The notes under the pieces: model-generated
What the model was told of the DNA's origin: nothing
The model's input: the letters and a program-made list of their open reading frames with translations, nothing else
Database searches by the model: none
Origin: Haematococcus lacustris
Taxonomy: Eukaryota; Chlorophyta; Chlorophyceae; Chlamydomonadales; Haematococcaceae
Direction: 5' to 3'
NCBI GenBank assembly: GCA_030144725.1
Contig: JASKMD010000026.1
Span: 12,030,547 to 12,094,546 of the forward strand
Length of the DNA stretch: 64,000 bases
Shown here: piece after piece, positions 10,176 to 21,283 of the stretch
Position numbering within the stretch: position 1 is the first letter of the stretch
How the letters are laid out: each line of letters starts with the position of its first letter
Position numbers and translations under genes: made by a program

Positions 10176-10675
10176 NNNNNNNNNNNNNNNNNNNNNNNNN
10201 NNNNNNNNNNNNNNNNNNNNNNNNNNNNNNNNNNNNNNNNNNNNNNNNNNNNNNNNNNNNNNNNNNNNNNNNNNNNNNNNNNNNNNNNNNNNNNNNNNNN
10301 NNNNNNNNNNNNNNNNNNNNNNNNNNNNNNNNNNNNNNNNNNNNNNNNNNNNNNNNNNNNNNNNNNNNNNNNNNNNNNNNNNNNNNNNNNNNNNNNNNNN
10401 NNNNNNNNNNNNNNNNNNNNNNNNNNNNNNNNNNNNNNNNNNNNNNNNNNNNNNNNNNNNNNNNNNNNNNNNNNNNNNNNNNNNNNNNNNNNNNNNNNNN
10501 NNNNNNNNNNNNNNNNNNNNNNNNNNNNNNNNNNNNNNNNNNNNNNNNNNNNNNNNNNNNNNNNNNNNNNNNNNNNNNNNNNNNNNNNNNNNNNNNNNNN
10601 NNNNNNNNNNNNNNNNNNNNNNNNNNNNNNNNNNNNNNNNNNNNNNNNNNNNNNNNNNNNNNNNNNNNNNNNNNN
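10176..10675. other. Assembly gap (500 N)
   Basis: Exactly 500 N lie between CTGTA and TACTGTAG. The right border is inside the palindromic satellite, so the satellite is the likely reason the assembly failed here. The true length is unknown, and any ORF spanning it is meaningless. Confidence 1.
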
Positions 10676-11205
10676 TACTGTAGATGTCTGCAGTACTGTA
10701 GATGTCTACAGTACTGTAGGGGTCTACAGTACTGTAGGTGTCTACAGTACTGTAGGGGTCTACAGTACTGTAGGGGTCTACAGTACTGTAGGGGTCTACA
10801 GTACTGTAGGGGTCTACAGTACTGTAGGGGTCTACAGTACTGTAGGTGTCTACAGTACTGTAGGTGTCTACAGTACTGTAGGTGTCTACAGTACTGTAGG
10901 TGTCTACAGTACTGTAGATGTCTACAGTACTGTAGGGGTCTACAGTACTGTAGGTGTCTACAGTACTGTAGGGGTCTACAGTACTGTAGGGGTCTGCAGT
11001 ACTGTAGGGGTCTACAGTACTGTAGGGGTCTACAGTACTGTAGGTGTCTTCAGTACTGTAGGGGTCTACAGTACTGTAGGGGTCTACAGTACTGTAGGGG
11101 TCTACAGTACTGTAGGTGTCTACAGTACTGTAGGGGTCTACAGTACTGTAGGTGTCTACAGTACTGTAGGTGTCTACAGTACTGTAGATGTCTACAGTAC
11201 TGTAG
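10676..11205. repeat. 18-bp palindromic satellite, block 3 (about 29 units)
   Basis: This is the same CTACAGTACTGTAG unit with mainly GGGT and GTGT linkers. It leads directly into duplication copy 2 at 11206, so satellite plus the 0.9-kb segment form one repeated unit. Confidence 0.97.
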
Positions 11206-12137
11206 GTGCCTTCCCCCCATGCATCCTTAACCCCCATGCCCCCTTCGCCCCCATGCAGGAACATCTCAATGTAGCCCAAGCTCGTTTGCTATCCCGACAG
11301 TGCTATGCAAATGCGCTGACAACAAAGCGTGCCTATGTTGCCCAGCCCAGCCCAGCCCTGCCCAGCCCTACTCAGCCTCTAGGATTCGTTACCGACCCTG
11401 AGCCTAGCCCTTGTGTTAGGAACACAAGTGGTGATGTAATGATGTAGGCTAAGAGTCATGATGTAATGATGTGAGGTTATATGTAATGATGGATGGTTGA
11501 TGGCCAACCGCAAACAACTTTTGGGGCAATCTCTGCCGCACTCGATATTACACGGGAGGGTGCGGTGCAGGAGGTTGTTGTGATTGCGGGGCATCATCAA
11601 CATCCACAGCTTTGCGGGAGCTTGCAAGCCGAGCTACCCAGTACAACCGACAGAACGGACCTAGCTTGCGATAGAGACGGGCCCCGGCCTTAGACCTTAC
11701 ACGTATGTATGTAGCTCCCTATGGCGACCTTATTGCGTGGACACAACTTTCGGCACAAATATCTATATCGAGCTTGCGGGCCTACGCTTCGACGCCTCTC
11801 ACTATTTATAGCACGCAGAAGCTGACGGTGCAATCGCGGTAGCAAATGGTGGTTTGAATGTGGAGAACAACATGATACCCTATTTACAAGAGACCTTGTC
11901 AAATCTGACCTACAGTACTGTAGACCTCTACAGTACTGTAGACATCTACAGTACTGTAGACATCTACAGTACTGTAGATGTCTACAGTACTGTAGGTACC
12001 TACACTCCAACTGCTCACATACTCAAAATTTCAACAAGCGTCAAGTGGCGTTGGAGTCGCAAGGACAATCCGAGGCGAACCGCATCAAAAAACTACCCCC
12101 CTAGGATGACGAATATCCGCACTAATTTGCCTGTGTG
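11206..12137. repeat. Roughly 0.9-kb segment, copy 2 of a direct duplication
   Basis: Nearly identical to 9120-10050, it contains a small satellite tract at 11910-12000. It ends at ACTAATTTGCCTGTGTG (12121-12137), where the LINE ORF1 frame begins immediately. Confidence 0.85.
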
Positions 12138-12854
12138 GAGCTAGAGGGAGAAACGAGGGAGGTGCGTGCAGAGATGGCCTCAATGGAGCAGCGCTGCAGC
12201 GTGCAGCTGGCAGCAATGGCCTTCAACATCCAGCTAGCAACAGAGCAGCGCAGCAATGCGGGGGTGGTGGTCTTCTTTGCCCCCCGCCCTGATGAGGCAG
12301 CCATCAAGGCTCTGTGCACCAGCGTCGGCGTCACTGATGCCCGGGTGATGCACTCTAGCCCGACCATCGCTAAGGTCAGTGTCGGCTCCCATGCCTCAGC
12401 CCTCAGCGTTCTGGCTGCTGCCCAGCAGGCCGCACTCCCAGCAGACCTGGGGAAGGGTCCGCTACAGCGGGTCGTGTGGCCAGCTCGCCGGCAGCTGCAG
12501 GCAGTTGTGGATAAGAGCAGTGTGCGGTCCCCTGTGCATGGCATGCGTTTTGAATGCAACAAGTCACGCACAGCCATCATCACCACCTGGAAGGGGAAGC
12601 AGATTACCTACCCCCTGTTTGTCCACCTCAGCAACCTCAGCAAGCCAGACCTGAAGAGCATGGATGAGTGCAGCATTGAGGCAGCATGTGAGTATGCGGC
12701 TGCGGACCAGCCTGCAGCTTTTCTCCTACCAAGGTCCCTCGCCACCCGTCAACAGCAGCAGCAGCATCAACAGCAGCAGCAGGGTGCGGCAGCAGCTGCC
12801 GCAGCAATGGAAGAGGACAACCAGCCTGCAGATCCTAACCGGGCGCAGCGCAGT

Positions 12855-12889
<35 letters not shown>

Positions 12890-13100
12890 GGGGCCTAACC
12901 AGGCACCAGCCGGCAAGGCTCCGGGGAAGACAGCTGCGCCGGGCAGCCGCCCCGCCTCGCCTAACCAGGTGCAGCGCAGTGCAGCAGCAGCAGCAGCAGC
13001 AGCAGCAGGGGGGCCTAACCAGGCACCAGCCGGCAAGGCTCCGGGGAAGACAGCTGCGCCGGGCAGCCGCCCCGCCTCGCCTAACCAGGTGCAGCGCAGT

Positions 13101-13132
<32 letters not shown>

Positions 13133-13225
13133 GCGGGGCCTAACCAGGCACCAGCCGGCAAGGCTCCGGGGAAGACAGCTGCACCGGGCAGCCGCCCCGC
13201 CTCGCCTAACCAGGTGCAGCGCAGT

Positions 13226-13273
<48 letters not shown>

Positions 13274-13484
13274 GTCCTCAGCCATCTGCCCCCCCCCCCC
13301 GCCCTTCCCCCTGGGGGGTGGCGGCCACTCGGCCCCAGGCTCCCCAACCAAGAGCCGCCCACTCTCTCCCCCTTTGGGGAACCACCGCACAAGGCATCAA
13401 GCGGGGTTAGGTGCGTCTGGGGAGACTCCTACGGGTAAGCTCAGGGCGGTGGGGGCTCAGGGCGTGGGAGAGGGTCGGGGCTAG
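12135..13484 (+). CDS. LINE ORF1 protein (5'-truncated, with alanine-tract repeats)
   Basis: The frame is open from the junction at 12134, and the first codon is GTG, so the N terminus is probably lost. Residues 1-200 form a globular-looking region starting with a charged helix (ELEGETREVRAEMASMEQR) and including VVVFFAPRPDEAAIKALC. From about residue 225 a unit of about 41 residues (poly-Ala from CAG runs, then GGPNQAPAGKAPGKTAAPGS) is repeated. In the fourth unit two extra bases (CAGGGCGGGGCC instead of CAGGGGGGCC, about 13130) shift the frame. The continuation of the repeat then runs in the ORF2 frame to TAA 13436-13438. The position directly before an endonuclease/RT ORF suggests the ORF1 nucleic-acid-binding protein of a non-LTR retrotransposon. 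Confidence 0.6.
12855..13270. repeat. CAG-run/GC-rich repeat of about 120 bp inside LINE ORF1
   Basis: Four units each consist of GTGCAGCGCAGTGCAGCAGC plus further CAG triplets, then GGCCTAACCAGGCACCAGCC and a conserved segment. CAG run lengths vary between units. The last unit carries the two-base insertion that shifts ORF1. Confidence 0.9.
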
Positions 13485-16400
13485 GGACTCGCCCCTCGAG
13501 AGCTCAGGTTAGCGGTCCCAATGTGAATGGCCTCAAGCATGACACCACCTCAGTCAAGTTCACAGCTATTAGGAGGCTGGTGGCCGAGCATGATGTCATC
13601 GCTCTGTGCGAGACACGCAGCAATAGGATAGCGGAGTTCATGCAGCATGCCCCTACCCATAGTGCCTTTCACACTACTGTTTCACGTCAGGGGGTGCCGG
13701 GTCAGGGGGTGGCCCTTCTGCTGCGCAAGGAGCTAGCCAGGCACGCCAGGCTATGGCGCACCAGTAGTGCCATGCAGCTGCTTTGGGTCAGGCTGGCAGG
13801 GTGTGTGTGCGGGCTTGAGGGCGATGTGTTGCTGGGTGTGGGCTACATACCCCCCGCTCACAATGTCTCTGAGCACTTCAACCACTTGCTGCTAGAGCTC
13901 CAGGAGGCTACATCACACACACCACATGTCCTCCTGATGGGTGACCTGAACTCTCATTTAGGCAAGCTAAGCGAGATAAGTGACCTCCATGGCTGGTCCA
14001 TGCAGCATCCGGAGCTTTGCGTGCCTAGGATTGGCCCGGCCAAGTCTAACCAAGCGGGCAGGGAGTTGATTGACGTGCTGTCAGCTACAGGCCTTGTTGC
14101 CACTACCGGCAGGGGACATGGGGACATGGGGCAGCGCACCTGTAGAGCTAGCACCCGCACGGAGCACATCATCATGTCTGAGTCGGTTTACTCTTTGAGC
14201 CACACATCTTCCTTTCCCGACGCTTGTCATGAGTTTGACCACTCCCCCATCACCCTGTCTTTCAAGGCACCAGCACAAGCCACTACGCCCATTCACACCT
14301 GCAATGCTGACTGCCACACTGGCCCACAGTTGCAATGGAAGCCAGATCAGGCTGCACGGTATGTGGGTGCCCTTATTGCCTTGGAAGAGGAGGTCATGGC
14401 TGTGCAGCAGGCTGTTGAGCAAGGCACACACCCTGACTCCATCAACCGCTTTGTGCATGACATCATATCACGGGCTGCGGGCAGTGCGGGGATGCTCAAG
14501 CCAAGGCTCTGCCCGCTGGCACGTGTTGACAAGCACACCACAGTTAAGCCTGCCTGGTTTGACCGGTCATGCAAGGAGGCTAAAGCCGCACTCTGGCAGG
14601 CTCTGCGTAGCGGGGAGGCCTTGCACCTTTACAGGGCTAGAAAGCAGGCCTATAGGAGGCTGGTTGCGAGAGCTAAGTCTGCGTGGTCCAAGCACAGAGC
14701 TGCCAAGCTTCTAGACATGCTCAAGCACAACCCTGGGGATGCACTCAAGATGCTCCGAGTCAAGCACGCACGCCAGCAGTCCATGGTTCCCATTGACAAG
14801 TGGCATCAGCATCTGCAGGCCTACTTCACAACCACCATTGTGGCACATGAAGCACCTGATGTGATCCCTGAGCCAGCCTGGACCAGGCAAGGTGTGCCTG
14901 CTCATATGCAAGCCGTCCCTCTTGGGAGAGGCAGACCTCACTCTGTCCCTGCCCCTGCCCCTGTCACAACACATGCACCTACCTATGAGCTGCCCCATTT
15001 TGACAACATCACATCCATTGTTCAAGCACAACTTCGTGAACTCAACAATGACACAGCTCCTGGCCTGGATGGGGTCCCAGCCCCCTTCATCAAGCACGCC
15101 CGCACAGTTGAGGAGGGTGTTACCACATACTTGTTGCTCCCTCTGCTTGCCACATGGTTTCACAGCATGATGCGCACTGGGAATATCCCTGCGGCTTGGA
15201 AGGTAGCTAGGATCAGCCCCCTCTTCAAGGACACAGACCCCACAGACCCCAACAAGTACAGAATGCTTGCTGTGAGTAGTGTGTTGTACCGCCTGTATGC
15301 TAACGTCTTGCGGCACGTGCTGACTGCCTGGTGCATGACACACAAAGTGCTGCCAGCTGAGCAGTTTGGGTTCATCCCGGGACGCAGCACCATGCAACCC
15401 ATGTTCATTCTGCGCCATCTTGTCCACGCTCAAAAGGCTAGCGCAGATGCCAAGCACCGCAAGCTTTACACTGCCTTCATTGACTTCAAACAGGCCTATG
15501 ACCACATACCTCGACAACAATTGTGGGAGCACTTACGGGTTGGGGTGAAGCTGCCACAGCCCTTGCTTGCCTGCCTGGAGGGTCTGTATAGGGATGATAG
15601 CTATGTGCTGATAGATGGCCCCCACCGCACCCCCCCAGTGATTCCGGACCAAGGTGTCAAGCAAGGCTGCCCCATCAGCCCACTCCTGTTTGCTCTCTAT
15701 GTTCACGACATTAGTAAGGAGTTCCTGGGTCCTGTTGATGCTGTGAGGGTGCAAGGCACACCTGTCACCCACTTCATGTATGCTGATGACCTGACCCTGG
15801 TGAGCACCTCGCCCCACGGGCTGCAGCGGCTGGTCTGCCAGCTTCAAGGCTTTGCAGACAGGAAACACCTTACAGTCAATGTGGGCAAGTCAAAGGTGAT
15901 GGTCTTCAATGGCAACTCACAAACAGCAGCACCTAGCATTCGGTACAAGCATGAGATCCTGCCTGTGGTGAGAGAGTTCAAGTACTTAGGCATGCACTTC
16001 AACCCCAGCGCCACCCCTGCTTTTGCTGCCACTCATATGAGGGCTGGCATGTTCCTCGCCATGCGCCAGGCGTGCAAGCGTGCTAGAGAGTATGGGGTCC
16101 TGCATGATCCCTATGCCCTGTGTCACCTCATTAGAGCGTTTGTGCTCCCCTTAGGGCTGTATGGCAGCCAGGTATGGGGCACTGCCTTCCTTGGGCACGG
16201 TATGCAGCTCTCCAACCCAGTGCAAACACGCATGCTCAGCTTTCTCAGGTTTGCTGCCAGGGTACGTGGCTCAGTGTCAGGCCTGATGGTGCTGCATGAG
16301 TTGGGGCAGCTGCCCCTCCAACTTTACTGGCTTAGGGCTGCATGCAAGTTCTGGAACACTGCCAAACTATCCCACAGTGACCTGCTAATGAGGGTCATCA

Positions 16401-16860
16401 AGGCAGATGTGGAGTTAGGCAGGGGTTGCCAGGCCAGCTGGAGTGCTCAGTTCCAGCTTGCCGCCAGAGAGCTGATGGGGGGTGAGTTCACCTTGAGCCC
16501 GGACATGGTCCTAGGCACCAAGGCTATGGAAGTGAAGTGGCTCGAGAGGTGGGGGAGGCGTTGGGTTGGGTTTGAGGGAGACCCTAGATTGCCTGAGACG
16601 GTGCATCGGGAGAGATGTTCGTATGCTGCATGGTTCAAGCATGGGGACGGCATTGGCATCAATCACATGGCACCACACCTGCTTAACAGACAGCTATCTA
16701 CAGAAGTCCGCACGAGCTTGACTAGGTTCAGGTTAGGCAACAGCGGTCTGGGGGTGGAGAAGGCTCGGTTTGAGGGGGTAACTTTCATTGATCGCACATG
16801 CACCAGATGCACAGAGGGGGTAGTGGATGACGCCATGCATTTCATCATCATCTATCAATT
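13439..16860 (+). CDS. LINE ORF2: AP-type endonuclease and reverse transcriptase (3'-truncated)
   Basis: The frame opens right after TAA 13438. A VNGLK start typical of exonuclease/endonuclease/phosphatase domains is encoded from 13523 (GTG, no ATG nearby). Counting from there, GDLNSHLG is near residue 140 and the endonuclease ends with EFDHSPITLSF near 245. The RT domain includes APGLDGVPAPF, EQFGFIPGRS, FIDFKQAYDH, GVKQGCPISPLLF and the catalytic YADD near 752-755. A C-terminal zinc finger begins (CTRCTEGVVDDAMH) but its last Cys is lost, because the sequence switches at about 16850 to the duplicated unit and stops at TAG about 40 bases later. The ORF is otherwise uninterrupted for about 1100 codons, suggesting a fairly young copy. 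It should nick target DNA and reverse-transcribe its own RNA, but the broken finger may inactivate it. Confidence 0.88.
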
Positions 16861-16905
16861 AAAAGGCATACGGAGAGACGCAAGATGGAGTGTTCTTTAG
16901 TGTGG

Positions 16906-18719
16906 TCAACTTAACTGTGAAAGTGTCTGCCACACAATGCGGGCTGCATGAGCATTTGTGCCTAGTGCCTGCCAGTTGCTGTTGCTTTCAATTTGCAGCA
17001 AATCTTCGTAGTCGCGTTGCTTCCTTGACAAGCAGACAAGCTGTATCGATTCCCAACTAGAAATGCTCTGTGCTAAGTCAAGAACGTGTTGCCGGTGACC
17101 ATACTCTACTGCCCTGCACCTGTAGCCCATATTGAAGCATCCTGCTCGGAACCGGAGGGAAAAGAAAGAACACATAGCAACGACCATAAGAATCATTTGC
17201 ACAGCTTGTGACAGCAAGCTATACATGCTTGTAGCCCACACTGACGTCCCTTGCTCCTCCACAGTCAACTGATATGCCACGCAGGCTAATGGGCCAGCGT
17301 TGACGAAGGTCAACCGCAGCCCCAGAACCCACCATTTGGGTAGCGCACCTGTAGACACAAGGGACAACCTCAATGAGCCTTGAGGTGCATTGGCCCTGCA
17401 CAGGCGGTGAACAAGAATCAAGATGTGGTGCATCTGCGCTGTATGTTGCTTGTTCCCAAAAGAATGCAAGACCTCGCCCTGTGAATTGCAGTTTGCAGTT
17501 GCATTCTGTTGCTGCTGCTGTGTGTGCTAATAAAACTCACTAGCTGCAAGTTCCAGCTTGTACCAGTGTGCATGACTAGCCACACCAGTCCACCGAGACA
17601 CAAGTGTTAGGTTTTCGTAGAAATGACACAGGCAAGTCTTACATTATTGCTGCCTAACAGTGCAACCCTGTGACCCGATGCACGTACCATCTTTCATCTG
17701 CCTTCTGACGTCTGCCAACTCGTTCTGAATGCGCGCAATAGCCTCGCTCTGTTGTGTGCTGGATGCCTCTATTGTCGCTTCAAGTTGTGTGATGCCTCGG
17801 CGGAATGTGCTTTGACCCAGATGCTGGGCGCCTGCAAACGCACACGGGGTCATTTGCATGTGACACAATAGGCTGACCCGATGCCTATGGACTCAAAATG
17901 ACTTCCTGTCCTGGGATGTGATTGAACCCACAACACAAACTTAATTCCAATCTAAGCTGCACTGCACTACTCCACACATCTGCCCACACATCCAACCCAC
18001 CTGCAGCCGCCTGAGCTGGCGCCGCCACTGTAAGCACATCAAGACAAACACAAATAATTGATTGGTCAACATGCACCAATGCCGCAATCCATACATGCAC
18101 ATCTGAAGGTGGATATCAGTGTGGAGAGCTGCTGACATCACACACACCACACGCTTGGCGCTCTCTTGCATCACACACAAACACCCATGCGTTGGACGGG
18201 ATGCAATGTGATTGAAGCTGTTGCTGTGCATGATTCAAATGTTGTTGCTGTGCATGTGTGGTGACATGTTTCAAGTGTTCATGCCAGTGTGTGCATGGAA
18301 AGATACCAATAGCTTTGTACGCTCTGCTGCTACGTTGCTATGTGTCACATGTGTTGAGATGTGTGCACATAAGGAATGCAGTGCACAACCAGCCCACACA
18401 CACACCACACATATCGCCTTTTGTTCCAATATGAGCTACCATGTCCTGGCCAGTATGCACGCTCATGTGCCACTTCGCTAAGTGCACATTGAATCAGCTT
18501 ACCAGATGGAGGCTGGTGCCATTCAAGTTTGCCTGTAGATGGAAGATCGGGTCTGGACTTGGATAATGTCATGGTCAGACCCTCGTTTGTCCACTTCAGC
18601 ACGCCAGCACCATACAACGTTGTCATAGCCTCCCATGCTTCTGCACATTTTGCTGGGAGTTCAAAGGTGTCTAGCGGTGTCTCGGTCCCTTGCTTGTACA
18701 CTGTCACGACTTCTACCAT
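16906..18719 (-). CDS. Spliced unknown gene with coiled coil and one membrane segment (copy 1)
   Basis: Three coding exons on the minus strand are supported by splice signals. They are 18719-18503 (TTGTGCAG|ATGGTAGAA to ATCTG|GTAAGC), 17831-17688 (GTTTGCAG| to GATG|GTACGTG) and 17348-16906 (GTCTACAG| to TGA). Their lengths (217, 144, 443) sum to 804, and the phases fit, giving a 267-residue protein starting MVEVVTVYKQG. Residues 1-72 look globular. Residues 80-120 form a probable coiled coil (ITQLEATIEASS, IARIQNELADVRRQMKD). Residues 162-185 are a hydrophobic segment (LLSQAVQMILMVVAMCSFFS). A further exon 18968-18902 (TCTTGCAG| to AAGG|GTGAGT) may be 5' UTR or extend the protein. I recognise no family. 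An exact second copy is at 48445-50258. Confidence 0.5.
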
Positions 18720-19359
18720 CTGCACAACACGACAAGCGATTCATTACCAGCAATGCATGGAATGTGCGCGTTGCGTGTGGTTGACGTCCCAGCAAAATGA
18801 ACGGATGGTTCCTTGGGCACAAGTCAGCACAAGCCTTGACCAACCTACAAAGTATGTAGAGGTCGTGCTACAACGCAGCTGCTGCTTAATCCTGTACTCA
18901 CCCTTGCTGCGCCTGGGAAAAAACTGCTTGACAATCTGTAGGCGCGACCGGGTATTTCGCGAGCCAACCTGCAAGACAGAGAACCCACGTCTCCTGTGAA
19001 GGGCTGCTGCTATCCACCAACCTATAAGTATCGCTCGCAGCTTCTCGGCTGCGCTAACCCTCACCTTCGTTGCAACTCCGACAAGGCACGGTTAAGGCAC
19101 GGTAGTCCAGCGATGGTATCAGTTCAATTCAGTATGCTTGTATTGACGTGCTGGTTTGCATTGCAATTGCGCTCATTCGGGATGTGGGCAAAGTCGCAAC
19201 TGTCTCAACTGATTCACGCCTCGTTTACTGATTGCTTGCTCACACTTGTTTGTTTGCTAACACTTGTTTGCTAACATTTGCATTGTAAGACCTGGCTCTG
19301 ACTTGTGCGGACTTCAGACTTGTGCATGGCACAGCTTTGTAAGATTGTGCCTGCAGCCT

Positions 19360-19925
19360 GCATTGCCACACACCTACAGCCTGCTACTGCTGTTTATGCA
19401 CTGTTCATGCACTACAGCCTGCTGCTCTTGCTGCTGCTCATGCACAACACACCTACAACCTGCTGCTGCTGCTGCTCATGCGCTGCTGCTCATGCACTAC
19501 AGCCTGCTGCTGTTGCTGCTCATGCACTAAAACACATGCACTGGAGCCTGCTGCTGCTGCTCATGCACTGCAGCACACCTACAGCCTGCTGCTACCTGCA
19601 GCCTGCACTGCCACACACCTACAGCCTGCTGCTGCTGCTGTCCTTGCACAGCTTCTCATGCACTACAGCCTGCTGCTGCTCATGCACTGCGTCACATGCA
19701 CTGCCGCCTGCTGCTGCTCCAGCTGGTGGTGCTCATGCACTGCAACACACCTGCAGCCTGCTGCTAACTGCACTGCTACAAACGCACAGCCTGCTACTGC
19801 TGCTGTCCTTGCTCTGCAGCTCATGCACTACAGCCTGCTCCTGCTGCTGCTGCTGCTGCTGCTGCTCATGCACTGCAGCACACCGACAGCCTGCTGCTAC
19901 ATGCAGCCTGCACTTCCACACACCT
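19360..19925. repeat. CTG-rich tract with CTCATGCACTACAGC units
   Basis: Degenerate repeats of CTACAGCCTGCTGCTGCTGC and CTCATGCACTGCAGCACACC are present. All frames are open for long stretches. No convincing gene. The same tract is at 50899-51464. Confidence 0.85.
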
Positions 19926-19941
19926 AAAGGCAGGGCAGGGG

Positions 19942-21233
19942 TGGGGCGGGGCGGGGCGGGGCGGGGCGGGGCGGGGCGGGGCGGGGCGGGGCGGGGCGGG
20001 GCGGGGCGGGGCGGGGCGGGGCGGGGCGGGGCGGGGCGGGGCGGGGCGGGGCGGGGCGGGGCGGGGCGGGGCGGGGCGGGGCGGGGCGGGGCGGGGCGGG
20101 GCGGGGCGGGGCGGGGCGGGGCGGGGCGGGGCGGGGCGGGGCGGGGCGGGGCGGGGCGGGGCGGGGCGGGGCGGGGCGGGGCGGGGCGGGGCGGGGCGGG
20201 GCGGGGCGGGGCGGGGCGGGGCGGGGCGGGGCGGGGCGGGGCGGGGCGGGGCGGGGCGGGGCGGGGCGGGGCGGGGCGGGGCGGGGCGGGGCGGGGCGGG
20301 GCGGGGCGGGGCGGGGCGGGGCGGGGCGGGGCGGGGCGGGGCGGGGCGGGGCGGGGCGGGGCGGGGCGGGGCGGGGCGGGGCGGGGCGGGGCGGGGCGGG
20401 GCGGGGCGGGGCGGGGCGGGGCGGGGCGGGGCGGGGCGGGGCGGGGCGGGGCGGGGCGGGGCGGGGCGGGGCGGGGCGGGGCGGGGCGGGGCGGGGCGGG
20501 GCGGGGCGGGGCGGGGCGGGGCGGGGCGGGGCGGGGCGGGGCGGGGCGGGGCGGGGCGGGGCGGGGCGGGGCGGGGCGGGGCGGGGCGGGGCGGGGCGGG
20601 GCGGGGCGGGGCGGGGCGGGGCGGGGCGGGGCGGGGCGGGGCGGGGCGGGGCGGGGCGGGGCGGGGCGGGGCGGGGCGGGGCGGGGCGGGGCGGGGCGGG
20701 GCGGGGCGGGGCGGGGCGGGGCGGGGCGGGGCGGGGCGGGGCGGGGCGGGGCGGGGCGGGGCGGGGCGGGGCGGGGCGGGGCGGGGCGGGGCGGGGCGGG
20801 GCGGGGCGGGGCGGGGCGGGGCGGGGCGGGGCGGGGCGGGGCGGGGCGGGGCGGGGCGGGGCGGGGCGGGGCGGGGCGGGGCGGGGCGGGGCGGGGCGGG
20901 GCGGGGCGGGGCGGGGCGGGGCGGGGCGGGGCGGGGCGGGGCGGGGCGGGGCGGGGCGGGGCGGGGCGGGGCGGGGCGGGGCGGGGCGGGGCGGGGCGGG
21001 GCGGGGCGGGGCGGGGCGGGGCGGGGCGGGGCGGGGCGGGGCGGGGCGGGGCGGGGCGGGGCGGGGCGGGGCGGGGCGGGGCGGGGCGGGGCGGGGCGGG
21101 GCGGGGCGGGGCGGGGCGGGGCGGGGCGGGGCGGGGCGGGGCGGGGCGGGGCGGGGCGGGGCGGGGCGGGGCGGGGCGGGGCGGGGCGGGGCGGGGCGGG
21201 GCGGGGCGGGGCGGGGCGGGGCGGGGCGGGGCG
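19942..21233. repeat. (GGGGC)n array, about 258 copies
   Basis: Uninterrupted GGGGC pentamers run for about 1.29 kb and end in GGAAGGAGGGACCC. The G-strand offers repeated G4 runs with one-base loops, so it should readily form G-quadruplexes. The GAGRG/AGRGG peptide encoded in every frame is a repeat artefact. Confidence 0.98.
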
Positions 21234-21283
21234 GAAGGAGGGACCCAGGGCTGTGCGATACGGGGTTACGGGTTACGGATACG

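Noticed and set aside
5130..11205. CRISPR-like array
   Set aside because: Spacers are only 4 bp and repetitive, there are no cas genes, and the context is eukaryotic. It is a satellite.
10035..11447. ORFs of over 400 codons spanning the N gap
   Set aside because: They exist only because N is translated as X; the rest is satellite.
12855..13270. Polyglutamine protein in the alternative frame of the CAG runs
   Set aside because: The Ala frame is continuous with the globular ORF1 part through the first three units. The Gln frame appears only after the two-base insertion.
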